Positions 27,012-36,700 of a stretch of DNA of 64,000 nucleotides are shown piece by piece. A program made the translations under genes and the position numbers. Every line of letters starts with the position of its first letter. Positions within the stretch are counted from its first letter, which is position 1. This DNA comes from Caldilineaceae bacterium bin5 (GTDB lineage Bacteria > Chloroflexota > Anaerolineae > Caldilineales > Caldilineaceae), in assembly GCA_002238445.1 (NCBI GenBank), contig MPML01000005.1, forward strand, positions 1-64,000, read 5' to 3'. The notes beneath the pieces were generated by a model that was not told the origin of the DNA, did not search any database, and saw nothing but the letters and a program-made list of their open reading frames with translations.

Positions 27012-28619
27012 TCAGGCGATATCTTCGGGATCGATGAAGACGCCAACGAGATGGCTGGACCCGGCGGGGTCGCCGTAGTTGGTGTAGTCGACCCACATGA
27101 TGCGGCCGTCATCCAGCATCAGCCAGGAGGAGTAGCCGTGGTCGGGCCCGGGCGCCTGTTCCGGGTGGTTGCCGTGGATCTGAATCATACGCTGACGCTG
27201 GTACTCGTCGGGGAAGATTTCCATGTCAGCGCCCCAGAACCATTCGAAGTCTTCGAGGGTCTGATTTTGCACTCGATATGACACGAAACGCCAATAGCTG
27301 CGTCCGCCGGACTGGGGTTGGCCGAACTGGGTGTACCCGCTGAGGGCGCCTGCGCGGCGGGAGTCTCCGATGGGCTTGTCCTCGCGGAAAATGCACTGGC
27401 TAATCACGGTCTTGCCATCAACTTGAATTTGCAGGAGGCCACGGCGGTGACGAATGGTGATTGAGTGGTATTCAGTCATGTCGACGGCATGGCGAAAGTC
27501 GGCGCCCAGGCGGCTCCAGATGCCATCGGCGGCGATATTTACGACGACGCCGAGTTGAGAGACCGACATAAACGCGGCAGGTTGGCCGGGCCTGCCTTCG
27601 ACTTTCAGAGTCGCTTCCATGTGGATTTCGCTACGGGCGGATTCGGGCGGCAGGAGGCAGTAGCGGGCTTCGTGGCCGGGCAGGTTGTCGATCACGAGCC
27701 AGCCGTCTTCTATTTTTGCGGCATATTTGCGCCGCGGCCCGCCGATCTGGTAAGTGCCGGCCTCGGCCTTGATGTCGCCGCACCAGCCATAGGTTCCCAG
27801 AGGCCCGTTGACATGGCGGCCGGTGGCGAAGATACGGCCGTCGGGCAGTTGTTTGGCGTAGGGGCGGTCGAGGGCGAAGGGGCACATTTGGAGAGGCGAC
27901 CAGGTCCTACCGCTGTCGGTGGAGAAGGTGACGAAGCTGGGGATGCCGGCGTGATGATTCTCGCGCAGCAGGCAGGCCAGTTCCTGGCCGCCGACGGCGT
28001 CGGGGTTTTCGAGGAAGACGATGGCGCCTTCGCAGACGCGGTGGTAGCCGTTTTCGGCGACAGTGGTGGCTTCGTACCAGGTTTCACCACCGTCTTCGGA
28101 GCAGGAGAGAATGACGGCGAACTCCTGGGTGTCGCCGCGCATGATGTGGGAGACTACGCCTATACGTCCATCGGGCAGGTCGAGGATGCGGTCTGGCTCG
28201 AAACCCATGATGTGGGGCTTTTGGGCTTCTGTCCAGGTGTCACCGTTGTCCTCGCTCCAGTAGAGCCAGTTGCCGGGGGGTTGATCTTCGTGGAAGTGGC
28301 CGTGGTCGTCGTGGTCGATGATCACGACGAGGCGGCCGTCGTTGAGGCGGCTGAGGCGCGGGGTGACGAGCCGCTCATCTCCCTCCTGGAGGTTGGCACG
28401 ATCGATCTCGCGGTGTTTGAACCAGGTTTGGCCGCGGTCGTCGCTGGCGAGTAGCGTGAGGACCTGGTTTACCTGCGACCAGTGGGAGTCGGTGTCGGAA
28501 TAGATCAACATGAGTCTGCCGGAGGGCAGTTCGATGATGTCCGGGTTCTTGGTAAAGCGTCCTGGGCTGCGCCAGACGTCAAAGATCTTGTGATTGACGG
28601 ATCGTGGATGGATATGCAC
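27012..28619 (-). CDS. BNR-repeat (sialidase-fold) protein with inserted concanavalin-like domain
   Basis: 535 residues, starting with GTG at 28619 preceded by AAGGAG. The N-terminal ~290 residues form a sialidase-like propeller with Asp boxes S-D-D-R-G-Q-T-W, S-E-D-N-G-D-T-W, S-E-D-G-G-E-T-W, S-T-D-S-G-R-T-W. From about 300 to 440 comes a jelly-roll-like segment (E-I-H-M-E-A-T-L-K-V, H-S-I-T-I-R-H-R-R-G-L-L-Q-I-Q-V-D-G-K). A last blade-like segment closes the protein (G-Y-S-S-W-L-M-L-D-D-G-R-I). I see no clear R-I-P motif, so glycosidase activity is uncertain. Confidence 0.78.
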   Translation of the reverse strand: MHIHPRSVNHKIFDVWRSPGRFTKNPDIIELPSGRLMLIYSDTDSHWSQVNQVLTLLASDDRGQTWFKHREIDRANLQEGDERLVTPRLSRLNDGRLVVIIDHDDHGHFHEDQPPGNWLYWSEDNGDTWTEAQKPHIMGFEPDRILDLPDGRIGVVSHIMRGDTQEFAVILSCSEDGGETWYEATTVAENGYHRVCEGAIVFLENPDAVGGQELACLLRENHHAGIPSFVTFSTDSGRTWSPLQMCPFALDRPYAKQLPDGRIFATGRHVNGPLGTYGWCGDIKAEAGTYQIGGPRRKYAAKIEDGWLVIDNLPGHEARYCLLPPESARSEIHMEATLKVEGRPGQPAAFMSVSQLGVVVNIAADGIWSRLGADFRHAVDMTEYHSITIRHRRGLLQIQVDGKTVISQCIFREDKPIGDSRRAGALSGYTQFGQPQSGGRSYWRFVSYRVQNQTLEDFEWFWGADMEIFPDEYQRQRMIQIHGNHPEQAPGPDHGYSSWLMLDDGRIMWVDYTNYGDPAGSSHLVGVFIDPEDIA

Positions 28620-28709
28620 AGGTGCTCCTTTGCAATCGTGTGTGAATGTGAAGCTTTTGTGGAGATTGGAGGTTTGCGAGCGGGATGCTGGCCGCGTCCT
28701 ATTGTCTGG

Positions 28710-29564
28710 TCAGTTGCGGAGGGCCAGCAAGGCGGAATGCCATTCCTCATAGTTCGGCGGGCGTCCTTCACCTCGAACGACCATCGGTGGGCGCTTGGTC
28801 TGCTTCAGTTTGTCGTGCATGAAGTCTTCGCTCTGGATTACATGCGGCGGCGCGTTGAAGGTTCCCGGCGTGCGGCAGTAGCGAATGTCGACGCTCCAGC
28901 GAACTTCGGGCGTGTTATTGACCTTACTGCCGTGAAAGGTCATGTTGGAAAAGAAAAGGATGTCGCCGCGATTCATGGGTGCGGGGACGGGGGTGCCGCG
29001 GGCCTCCGGATCCTCGAAAGACCGCATATTTTGATTCTTGTCGCGAGCGCTGTCGATAAGTTCCCAGGCGTTGCTGCCGGGGATCAGATAGAGACAGCCG
29101 TTTTCTTCGTCGACGTCGACGAGGGGAATCCAGACGGTGATTATGTGGGCATGCTGTGACGGCTTGCCGTAGTACTGGCTGTCCTGGTGGAGGGGAAATG
29201 CGGTCATCACGCTGTCCGGCATTTTGGGGCGGAGATGGTAGTCGCCGTTGAAGCTGATATTTGGTCCCAGATGGGGTTCGAGGGCGTCGGCGATGCCGGG
29301 GTGGTGAATGAGGGCGTGCAGCTCGGGGCCGAAGATGGGGTAGTTCCACGAGCGGAGGCGAATCTCGTTTTCGCGGTGCAGCGCGGCCAGCCGCTGGCCA
29401 AAGGGCAGGTTCTCGTAGGGGTTATTTATTTTTCCCTGGCGTAGCATTTCTTCGGCGTAGATGCCTACCTGGCGTTGGATGCAGTCGCGCAGGGGCTGCA
29501 GGTCTGAAGGGGGGATGGCTTGGCGGACATGCAGGTAGCCGTCGCGTTTGTAGGTGTCCGTCAT
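28710..29564 (-). CDS. Phytanoyl-CoA dioxygenase (PhyH) family oxygenase
   Basis: 284 residues from the ATG at 29564 (GAGGAG about 10 bases upstream). H-Q-D in F-P-L-H-Q-D-S-Q-Y-Y-G, the later His in T-F-H-G-S-K-V and the Arg of E-V-R-W-S-V-D-I-R-Y complete the Fe/2-oxoglutarate site. It is close to the proteins at 62468 and 63535, which share the V-R-W-S-I-D-(L/V)-R-Y block. First gene of the run leading to the BNR and sialidase genes. Confidence 0.88.
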   Translation of the reverse strand: MTDTYKRDGYLHVRQAIPPSDLQPLRDCIQRQVGIYAEEMLRQGKINNPYENLPFGQRLAALHRENEIRLRSWNYPIFGPELHALIHHPGIADALEPHLGPNISFNGDYHLRPKMPDSVMTAFPLHQDSQYYGKPSQHAHIITVWIPLVDVDEENGCLYLIPGSNAWELIDSARDKNQNMRSFEDPEARGTPVPAPMNRGDILFFSNMTFHGSKVNNTPEVRWSVDIRYCRTPGTFNAPPHVIQSEDFMHDKLKQTKRPPMVVRGEGRPPNYEEWHSALLALRN

Positions 29565-29689
29565 GGCTCCATTCTCCTCGTGGTTCGCGTCTGATTGGGG
29601 TTTACTCTTTATTTTCGCGTTTAATGTTGTGTCTTGCAACTTGGGAAGCAGTGGTGGGAGGGCGGGGAAGGGCGGGGGGTTGTTTGGAT

Positions 29690-30800
29690 TGTGATTTTGT
29701 CTGAACTGTGATTTGTGGGGACTTTTGTGATGGGCTGTGATTTGCGCTTGGGCGGGGGGTGGTGGGGGGTGGTGGGGGGTTGTCTGAACTGTGATTCTTG
29801 GGGATTTGTCTGAACTGTGATTTGTTGGATTTTCGTGATGGACTGTGATTTGCGCGTGTACGGGGTCTAAGGGGGGATTTTGTCTGAACTGTGATTTGGG
29901 GGATTTTCGTGATGGGCTGTGATTTCGCGTGGATGGGGGTTGGTGGGGGGATTGGGGAGTTTGTCTGAACTGTGATTTTGGGGATTTATGTGATGGGCTG
30001 TGATTTCGCGTGGGCTGGGTCTGAGGGGGATTGGGGAGCTTTGTCTGAACTGTGATTTGGGGGATTTATGTGATGGGCTGTGATTTCGCGTGGGCGGGGG
30101 GTGAGGGGGAATTGGGGAGTTTGTCTGAACTGTGATTTTGGGGATTTTTGTGATGGGCTGTGATTTTCGCGTGGGCGGGGGGTGAGGGGGAATTGGGGAG
30201 TTTGTCTGAACTGTGATTTGGGGGATTTTTGTGATGGGCTGTGATTTGCGCGTGGGCGGGGGTTGAGGGGGGATTGGGGAGTTTGTCTGAACTATGATTT
30301 TGGGGATTTTTGTGATGGGCTGTGATTTTCGCGTGGGCTGGGTCTGAGGGGGATTGGGGAGTTTGTCTGAACTGTGATTTTGGGGATTTTTGTGATGGGC
30401 TGTGATTTCGCGTGGGCGGAGTCTGAGGGGGATTGGGGAGCTTTGTCTGAACTGTGATTTTGGGGATTTTTGTGATGGGCTGTGATTTGCGCGTGTGCGG
30501 GGTCTGAGGGGGGATTGGATTTGCGCGTGTGCGGGGTCTGAGGGGGGATTGGGGATTTTGTCTGAACTGTGTTTTTGGGGATTTTTGTGATGGGCTGTGA
30601 CTTTCGGGTGGGCGGGGGGGGGGGGGGGTTGGGGGGTTTGTCTGAACTGTGGTTTTGGGGGTTTTTGTGGTGGTGGGTGGGGGGGGGGGGGTGGGGGGTG
30701 GGGGGGGGGGGGGGGGGGGGGGGGGATTGGGGAGTTTGTCTGAACTGTGATTTTGGGGATTTTTGTGATGGGCTGTGATTTCGCGTGGGCTGGGTCTGAG
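29690..30800. repeat. Tandem repeat array 1, about 14 units of ~80 bp
   Basis: Units share AACTGTGATTTTGGGGATTT followed by TTGTGATGGGCTGTGATTT and a G-rich linker of about 30 bases. Unit starts recur near 29698, 29781, 29810, 29883, 29962, 30044, 30121, 30206, 30285, 30367, 30450, 30561, 30640 and 30738. Linkers resemble one another, so this is not a CRISPR array. Long Pro-rich open frames on both strands are a by-product of the repeat. The same unit builds the larger array at 58520-60470. Confidence 0.9.
30700..30725. repeat. Homopolymer of 26 G
   Basis: Uninterrupted run of 26 G within array 1, preceded by further long G tracts from 30669. Could fold as G-quadruplex DNA and is likely unstable in length; it may also be a consensus error. 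Confidence 0.8.
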
Positions 30801-30829
30801 GGGGATTGGGGGCACTGCGGTGGGTGGTG

Positions 30830-31030
30830 GACTGTTTGGGAACGGAGTGAGGCGGTGGCGAGGGATGGTTTTGGAGGGGGGCGTTGCGGGGGGGGCGCAG
30901 CCCCTGCACAAGGGAGGGCCGAAGGCCCGACCGCCAAAATGCACCTGGAAAGAGGAGAGAGACGAGTTGATAGTAAGAAAGGCTGGCTTGCTTCACTCAG
31001 GGTCGCGAAATGCCTGTGGCGGTGATGTAA
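30830..31030. mobile_element. MITE-like element, partial copy B
   Basis: Shares the core GAGGGATGGTTTTGGAGGGG, the GGGGCGCAGCCCC hairpin, a second hairpin GGGCC-GAA-GGCCC and the right-arm motif GGGTCGCGAAA with copies A and D. Its left arm is replaced by array 1. Confidence 0.5.
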
Positions 31031-31106
31031 AGGATACATTGGGACTGTTGAAAAGAGCGCCACGAAACACACAGTCGTTTGGGTTGGGCACAGTCGATTT
31101 ACGCAG

Positions 31107-31136
31107 TTGACAGGGTGCGGCGTCTCGATATATATT
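31107..31136 (+). promoter_or_regulatory. Sigma-70-type promoter of the cobalamin operon
   Basis: Perfect -35 TTGACA at 31107-31112, with -10 TATATA (16-base spacer) or TATATT at 31131-31136 (18-base spacer). Transcription would begin just before the riboswitch. Confidence 0.7.
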
Positions 31137-31149
31137 GTTGGGCACAATT

Positions 31150-31292
31150 GAATAGGTTTCTGTCAAGGTGCGCCATCTGCCCGGATGCGCGGCGCACAAT
31201 GGGGGAAGACCGGTGACGTTCAAGTGAACCAGTCCGGCGCTGTCCCGCAACGGTAATGTGAGTTTGTTTTCACTAAGCCCGATAACCCGCCT
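31150..31292 (+). promoter_or_regulatory. Cobalamin (B12) riboswitch
   Basis: Contains the conserved AdoCbl-riboswitch segments in order: GGTTTCTGTCAAGGTGC, GGGGGAAGACCGGTGA, AGTCCGGCGCTGTCCCGCAA with CGGTAA, and a B12-box-like AAGCCCGATAACCCGCC near 31275-31291. It sits between a good promoter and cobalamin biosynthesis genes, which strongly supports the call. Expected to repress the operon when adenosylcobalamin is plentiful. Confidence 0.92.
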
Positions 31293-31395
31293 TTTCAGAT
31301 GCTCAGTCGAACGGACCGGCAGGATACGAGCTGGTCGGTTCGTGAACCACCTTCGTGGACCAAGGGGATGAGCGGCAAAGTTACTTTGTACGCCT

Positions 31396-31422
31396 TCCGC
31401 CATTTGGCGGATTTTTTCTTTC
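31396..31422 (+). terminator. Probable riboswitch-controlled terminator
   Basis: TCCGCC (31396-31401), ATTT loop, GGCGGA (31406-31411), followed directly by TTTTTTCTTT. A textbook intrinsic terminator about 105 bases downstream of the riboswitch and before any cobalamin gene. It is the likely expression platform, although a competing antiterminator was not worked out. Confidence 0.75.
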
Positions 31423-31516
31423 CAGGCGATCCACTCTATGAGGGGGTCGCCTTTTGTTTATCCAATGGTTTAGTGAATGTGGCACCCGATATTTTTCTCG
31501 TTGCGCCGGCGGGAGG

Positions 31517-31610
31517 GAGCGGCGGGGTCCGGGTGCCCTGCTGGCGCTGGTGGTCGGCGCGGTGGGTGGGGGTCCGCCCCGCCCTTTTCGCCCCGCGGGC
31601 GGGGGGGGGG
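31517..31610 (+). repeat. Degenerate 94-bp copy of the start of cbiB
   Basis: Bases 31517-31610 align without a gap to 31611-31704, about 67 of 94 positions identical by hand count. The translation in its own frame, A-L-L-A-L-V-V-G-A-V-G-G-G-P-P-R-P-F-R-P, parallels A-L-L-A-L-M-L-D-A-L-I-G-D-P-P-S-R-F-H-P of cbiB. Differences are strongly biased to G and C in the first copy. Confidence 0.75.
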
Positions 31611-32543
31611 GAGCGGCGGGTACTGGTTGCCTTGCTGGCGCTGATGCTCGACGCGTTGATTGGTGATCCGCCATCCCGTTTCCACCCGGTGGCGTGGATG
31701 GGGAGTTGGATCGCATTTTTGCGGAAGCGGGCGCCGCGAGGGAGCGCATTGGCCTCCTTTTTTTACGGCGCGGGGGCAGTTGGCGGCAGCGCGTGTGTGC
31801 TTGGTCTTGGAGGTTGGTGGACGGCAGGTCAGTTGCGGGGGCGGTGGTTCGGTTGGATTGTGGAAGGGGCGATTCTTTCGTTGATTCTGGCGTGGAGGGG
31901 ATTGATGCTTGCGGGTCGGGCGGTGGAGGAACCGCTTGGGCGGGGCGAAATTAATGAGGCGCGCCGGCAGTTGGGCTGGCACCTGGTAAGCAGGGATGTT
32001 TCGCGGCTCGACGAGGGATTGGTGGCGGCGGCGACTATCGAGTCGCTGGCGGAGAATAGCTCGGATAGTGTTGTTGCGCCGCTGTTCTGGTATGGCGTAG
32101 GCGGTCTGCCGGCGGTGGTTGTGTACCGCTTTCTGAACACGGCCGATGCAATGCTGGGTTACCGCGATGTGGAGCGGGAATGGCTGGGAAAGAGCGCGGC
32201 GCGCGCAGACGACCTGGCCAACCTGGTTCCGGCACGTTTGACGGCGCTACTGATCGTGGGCGGGGCGGCGCTTTCGGGGGGCAGCAGTGGGAGTGCATGG
32301 CGGATTTGGCGTCGCGACGCGCGGCAGACCGACAGTCCCAATGCCGGGCAGCTGATGAGCGCGGCGGCGGGCGCGTTGGAGGTGGAGCTGGAGAAGGTGG
32401 GGCAGTACAGGCTGGGGGAAGGGCTGGCGCGGCCGAAGGCGGATGATATTGGGCGGGCGCGGCGGCTGATTACCGTGAGCGTGCTGTTGGGGCTTGCGGC
32501 TGCGGGAACGGCGGTGATCCTGTCTTCAGCAAAGAGAGTATGA
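31611..32543 (+). CDS. cbiB: Cobalamin biosynthesis protein CbiB/CobD (adenosylcobinamide-phosphate synthase), start unclear
   Basis: Integral membrane enzyme that joins aminopropanol (phosphate) to adenosylcobyric acid. Conserved features are L-D-A-L-I-G-D-P-P-S-R-F-H-P-V-A-W-M-G, E-P-L-G-R-G-E-I-N-E-A-R-R-Q-L, the block L-V-S-R-D-V-S, E-S-L-A-E-N-S-S-D-S-V-V-A-P-L-F-W-Y, and R-F-L-N-T-A-D-A-M-L-G-Y-R. Several hydrophobic helices are visible. The frame is open back to 31299, but that upstream part looks non-coding and overlaps the terminator and the degenerate duplicate. The first ATG inside the conserved region is 31644, which would clip the N-terminus. If the 94-bp duplicate is removed, a TTG at 31454 reads straight into the gene. 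First gene of the operon. Confidence 0.85.
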   Translation, partial: ERRVLVALLALMLDALIGDPPSRFHPVAWMGSWIAFLRKRAPRGSALASFFYGAGAVGGSACVLGLGGWWTAGQLRGRWFGWIVEGAILSLILAWRGLMLAGRAVEEPLGRGEINEARRQLGWHLVSRDVSRLDEGLVAAATIESLAENSSDSVVAPLFWYGVGGLPAVVVYRFLNTADAMLGYRDVEREWLGKSAARADDLANLVPARLTALLIVGGAALSGGSSGSAWRIWRRDARQTDSPNAGQLMSAAAGALEVELEKVGQYRLGEGLARPKADDIGRARRLITVSVLLGLAAAGTAVILSSAKRV

Positions 32544-32573
32544 CCCGGACTGCGGCGCGGCGGGGGAGAGGCT

Positions 32574-33632
32574 ATGCAGGCCAAGGAGGAAGAAATGGGT
32601 GAGATCGACCGTCCGAACATGCGGAATTATGGGCGTCAGCTTTTCATTTGCAATCATGGCGACTGTGCGCCGGCGGAAGAGGCCGAGCGTCTAAACAGGT
32701 TGGTGCTGGAGAGGAACAGGCAGCAGCAGTTGAACAAGCTGCGAAACCCGCACCGGATCAAGTGCACTCTGGCGGACTGTCTGGGCGTGTGCCAGGGCGG
32801 CCCGATTCTGGTGGTTTATCCAGACGGAATCTGGTATCACGGCGTGGACGAGGAGGCAATGGAACGCATCTACCGGGAGCATTTAATTGGCGGCCGACCG
32901 GTGGAAGCGTTCATCTTCCACCGTCAATTCCCTGCTGGCCAGGAACCAGCTTACGCGCCCGATATGCGGGGCGATGATCCTTTGACTCCTATACCTTGGG
33001 CACCGTTGGAGACGGAAGCGGAATCGGAGGAGGAGGAAGAGGTCGACGGGAGAGTAGAGGAGACGGCGGCGGAGTTGCGGCGAATGGCGGCACGGCGGGG
33101 GCGCAAAAAGAAGGGACTCGTCATCGTGAATACGGGCGAGGGAAAGGGAAAGACGACGGCGGCGCTGGGCGTGATGACGCGGGCGTGGGGGCGGCGCATG
33201 AAGATTGGCGTGATCCAGTTTCTGAAGAATGAGAACGCCCGTTTTGGAGAGATCCTGGCGGCGGAGCGTATGGGGGACATTGAATGGATCAGCAGCGGTG
33301 ACGGGTGGACCTGGACAAGCGACGATATGGACGAGACTGTCGCGAGGGCGCGGCATGCGTGGTCGGTTTGCCAGGAACGGATTGTCAGCAGCGAATACGA
33401 TCTTCTGATCCTGGACGAGTTTACTTATTTGCTGCATTACGGGTGGGTGGATGGCAACGAGGCGCTGGCCTGGCTGGAGGCGAACAAGCCGCGGATGCTG
33501 CATCTTGTGATCACGGGGCGCTATGCGCCGCGCAACTTGATCGATTTTGCCGACCTGGTTACGGAGATGCGGGAGGTAAAGCATCCGTTTGCGGGGCAAG
33601 GCATTCGGGCGCAGGCGGGGATTGAGTATTAG
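32574..33632 (+). CDS. cobO: Cob(I)yrinic acid a,c-diamide adenosyltransferase (CobO/BtuR) with N-terminal [2Fe-2S] ferredoxin-like domain
   Basis: 352 residues in two parts. Residues about 18-120 resemble thioredoxin-like [2Fe-2S] ferredoxins: L-F-I-C26-N-H-G-D-C31 and C-T-L-A-D-C69-L-G-V-C73, then [13 protein letters not shown]. After an acidic linker (about 140-165), residues 175-352 are a CobO-type adenosyltransferase with the Walker A motif G-E-G-K-G-K-T-T near 188-195 and the C-terminal [15 protein letters not shown] and [10 protein letters not shown]. CobO adenosylates cobalt after reduction to Co(I); a fused electron carrier would suit that need. ATG at 32574 or at 32595. Lies 30 bases after cbiB. 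Confidence 0.92.
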   Translation: MQAKEEEMGEIDRPNMRNYGRQLFICNHGDCAPAEEAERLNRLVLERNRQQQLNKLRNPHRIKCTLADCLGVCQGGPILVVYPDGIWYHGVDEEAMERIYREHLIGGRPVEAFIFHRQFPAGQEPAYAPDMRGDDPLTPIPWAPLETEAESEEEEEVDGRVEETAAELRRMAARRGRKKKGLVIVNTGEGKGKTTAALGVMTRAWGRRMKIGVIQFLKNENARFGEILAAERMGDIEWISSGDGWTWTSDDMDETVARARHAWSVCQERIVSSEYDLLILDEFTYLLHYGWVDGNEALAWLEANKPRMLHLVITGRYAPRNLIDFADLVTEMREVKHPFAGQGIRAQAGIEY

Positions 33633-33743
33633 GGGAAGGGCAGGGGAACTGCAAGGGGAAGGGCGGGGGACTGCGGGGGACTGCGGGGGGAAGGGCTTGG
33701 GATTGGGGAATTTTGGTGTGGGATATTTGGGGGGGATGGCGTG

Positions 33744-36700
33744 ATGGCTGAGGTTCGCAAGCGGAACATGGTGGAGCGGTTGGACGGCCGGATGGTGAAC
33801 TCGGGTCAGTTGCGGGGCATGTTGTTTGTGTGTGCGACGGGATGCTGTTGCGGACGGACTGATCGGGGGTACGCGGAGGTGGATCAGGATCTATATCACC
33901 ATGAGTGGGAGAGGAGGCGGCTGCGCAGTCGAGTGCATCTCAATCAGGGTGGCTGCCTGGGTCCCTGTGTACTGGCGAACGTTGTGATGGTTGTGATTGA
34001 CGGCCGTCCGTACTGGTTTCACTCTGTGAACGACAGTGCAATCGTGTTAGCGATGTTCGACTATATCGAGCTTCTGCTTGAGGACATTGATACTCCTGCG
34101 CCGACGATGCTGCTGCCGCACGTGTTCAACGGATTCGCCTGGAATGGGTTGTTCGATACGGCGGAAGCGGGGGCGAATGCCGCTTTGTCCGCGACCCATG
34201 GAGAAGGCGTCCTGTTCCTGAGCCAGTCCGATACCGATCTGTTGGCACTTGAGAAGGCACGCTCACTTCTGCCGTCGGATTTTGCTTCGTTGGAGGCGGC
34301 CCACGTGGGGCGGTTGGCGGATGACAGCGCAGTGGACGTGTTGCTTCAGCGATTGCTGCCTGGCGCGCAGGTTGTTGTGGCACGGCTTCACTCTGCCCGT
34401 TCGTTCGAGTATGGCCTTGGCCGTTTGATGGAGTGGGCGGAACGGAGCGAAGGCTTTCTGCTATGCCTACCTGCGGTTGAGGCGTTCGATTACGACCTGA
34501 TGGCAAGGTCCAATGTTGGTGTGCCGCTTGCGCAGGCGATAAGCGCGTACTTTCAGTGCGGGGGGCCGCAGAATCTGGCCAATGGACTGAAGTGTCTCAG
34601 CGACAATCTGCTGGTGAGCGGCTGGGGATTCGACCAACCGCGGGCGTTGCCGCTGCACGGAGTTTACGAGCCGAACACAGAGGATTGGGTTTGCGTTGAA
34701 GCAAAGGACGTCGATGTGAACCACGACGTCTCTTCTGATGGGGACGGGGCCGGAGCACTGCCCCATGGAACGCCCACAGAAACAGAAAGGGTCGCTTTGA
34801 ATGGGGAGGCCGCCGCGGTGGAGGGTATTTCGTCACGCAATGGGTCAACACTCGATGCGGAGACGGGCGGGGGACAGGATCAGGCGAAATCGTGTATTGG
34901 CATTCTTTTCTACAGGGCGCACCTGCTGAGCGGCAACACGGAATTTGTCGATGCGCTTGCGGCTGAGATTGAAAGACGCGGCATGGAGGTTCGGGCAGTC
35001 TTTACGCAGTCGCTTAAGGAGTGCGACCGCGAGGGGAACCCTTTTGCATTCGGGGAGATGACCGGGGAGGGGCCGGTTGATGCGATCATCAGCACTTTGA
35101 GTTTTGCGCTGGGTGATGGAGGAGAGGCTATGGCGGAACTGGACGTGCCGGTAATTCAGGCGATCACGTGCAGCAACGATGAGGCGGCCTGGCAGCGCAA
35201 TGGACGAGGCCTGGGATCTTTGGACACGGCGATGAATGTCGCCATACCCGAGTTTGACGGTCGAATCGTGGGCGTGCCGGTCTCGTTCAAGGAGGCGTTG
35301 GGTGAGGGCGGGACACGCTACGTTCCCCATCCGGAACGGATCAGGCGACTGGCCGGCATTGTCGAGAAGCAGATTGCGCTGCGCCAAAAGCCGAATGCTG
35401 AGAAACGGATTGCGTTCGTCCTGACGAACAGCGCGGCAAAGGCGGCGCGGGTGGGTAATGCGGTTGGGTTGGATGCGCCGGCCTCGTTGCTGAAGCTCAT
35501 GCGCATCATGACAGAGGAAGGGTACAACTTTAACCCGCTACCTCGCAGCGGCGATGCACTGCTGCTTGAACTGATTGGACGCTGCTCCTATGACGTTACG
35601 TGGTTGGAGGAGGCGCAGCTGGCCAGGGCTCAGAAGCTGCCGGTAGACCGCTACGCGGAGTGGTTTGACACTGCGCCCGAGGCCAACCGGGCCGACATGG
35701 TGCGTCAGTGGGGCGCGGCGCCGGGGAAAGCCTATATCCATGGAGAGGCCTTTGCACTGGCGGGTTTGGAATTTGGCAATACGTTTGTAGCGCTTCAGCC
35801 GCCGCGGGGATATGACATGGATCCGGACCAGGTCTATCACCGGCCCGATCTGCCGCCGCCGCATAACTATCTGGCGCTGTACCGCTGGCTTCAGCATGTG
35901 TGGAAGGCCGATGCCATTGTACATATGGGCAAACATGGCACGCTGGAGTGGTTGCCGGGCAAGAGTGTGGGACTGAGCGAGGGTTGCTTCCCGGACCTGA
36001 TATTGGAGGATATGCCGCTCGTTTATCCGTTTATCATCAACGACCCGGGCGAAGGGAGCCAGGCCAAACGACGGGCGCACGCCACTATTGTCGACCACAT
36101 GACGCCGCCGATGACAAGCGCAGGCGCCTACGGGACGCTGGCGGAGCTGGCGCAACTGGCCGACGAGTACTACACGGCGGAGCAGCTCGACCCGGCCAAA
36201 CTCCCGCTGCTCCAGAGGCAGATATGGGAGACGATTCAGCGGGACCATTTGGAAGATGATTTGCGGTACATACTGCGGGCCGACCATGGCGACCACTCTC
36301 ATAGTTGGGACGGTGCTTTTTTCGAGGATGGGACACCGACGGCTTTCGCCGAGCTGCAAGGGGCACAGGTGGCCCACCTTCTGGAAGACATCGAAGGATA
36401 CTTGTGCGAGTTGACAGGCGCGCAGATACGGGACGGGCTGCACATTCTCGGATCGGTGCCGGAAGGCGATCAACTGGTGGAGACGGTTTATCATCTGGTC
36501 AAGCTGCCAAATGCGGAGGTACCGTCGCTGCCTGCCTGTGCGGCGAGCGTTGCCGGCCAGGACTGGCAGCTGCTGCAGGATAGGCCGGGGGACCGGCGGG
36601 ACGATGACGGCACGGGGTTGAAAACGAACGCAGATTTTGTGGAATGGATAGAGTCGGAGTGCAAGAGGGCGCTTGCGGGTCTGGCCGAGGCTGAATGGCG

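Noticed and set aside
29867-31147. Long Pro/Thr/Ser-rich open frames on the minus strand (up to 426 residues) and similar ones overlapping them
   Set aside because: They run through the tandem repeat in all three frames and have low-complexity H-H-K-N-P-Q-type products. The open frames result from the stop-poor repeat unit.
31299-31610. N-terminal extension of CbiB
   Set aside because: Covers the riboswitch terminator and the degenerate duplicate, and its product does not resemble CbiB.
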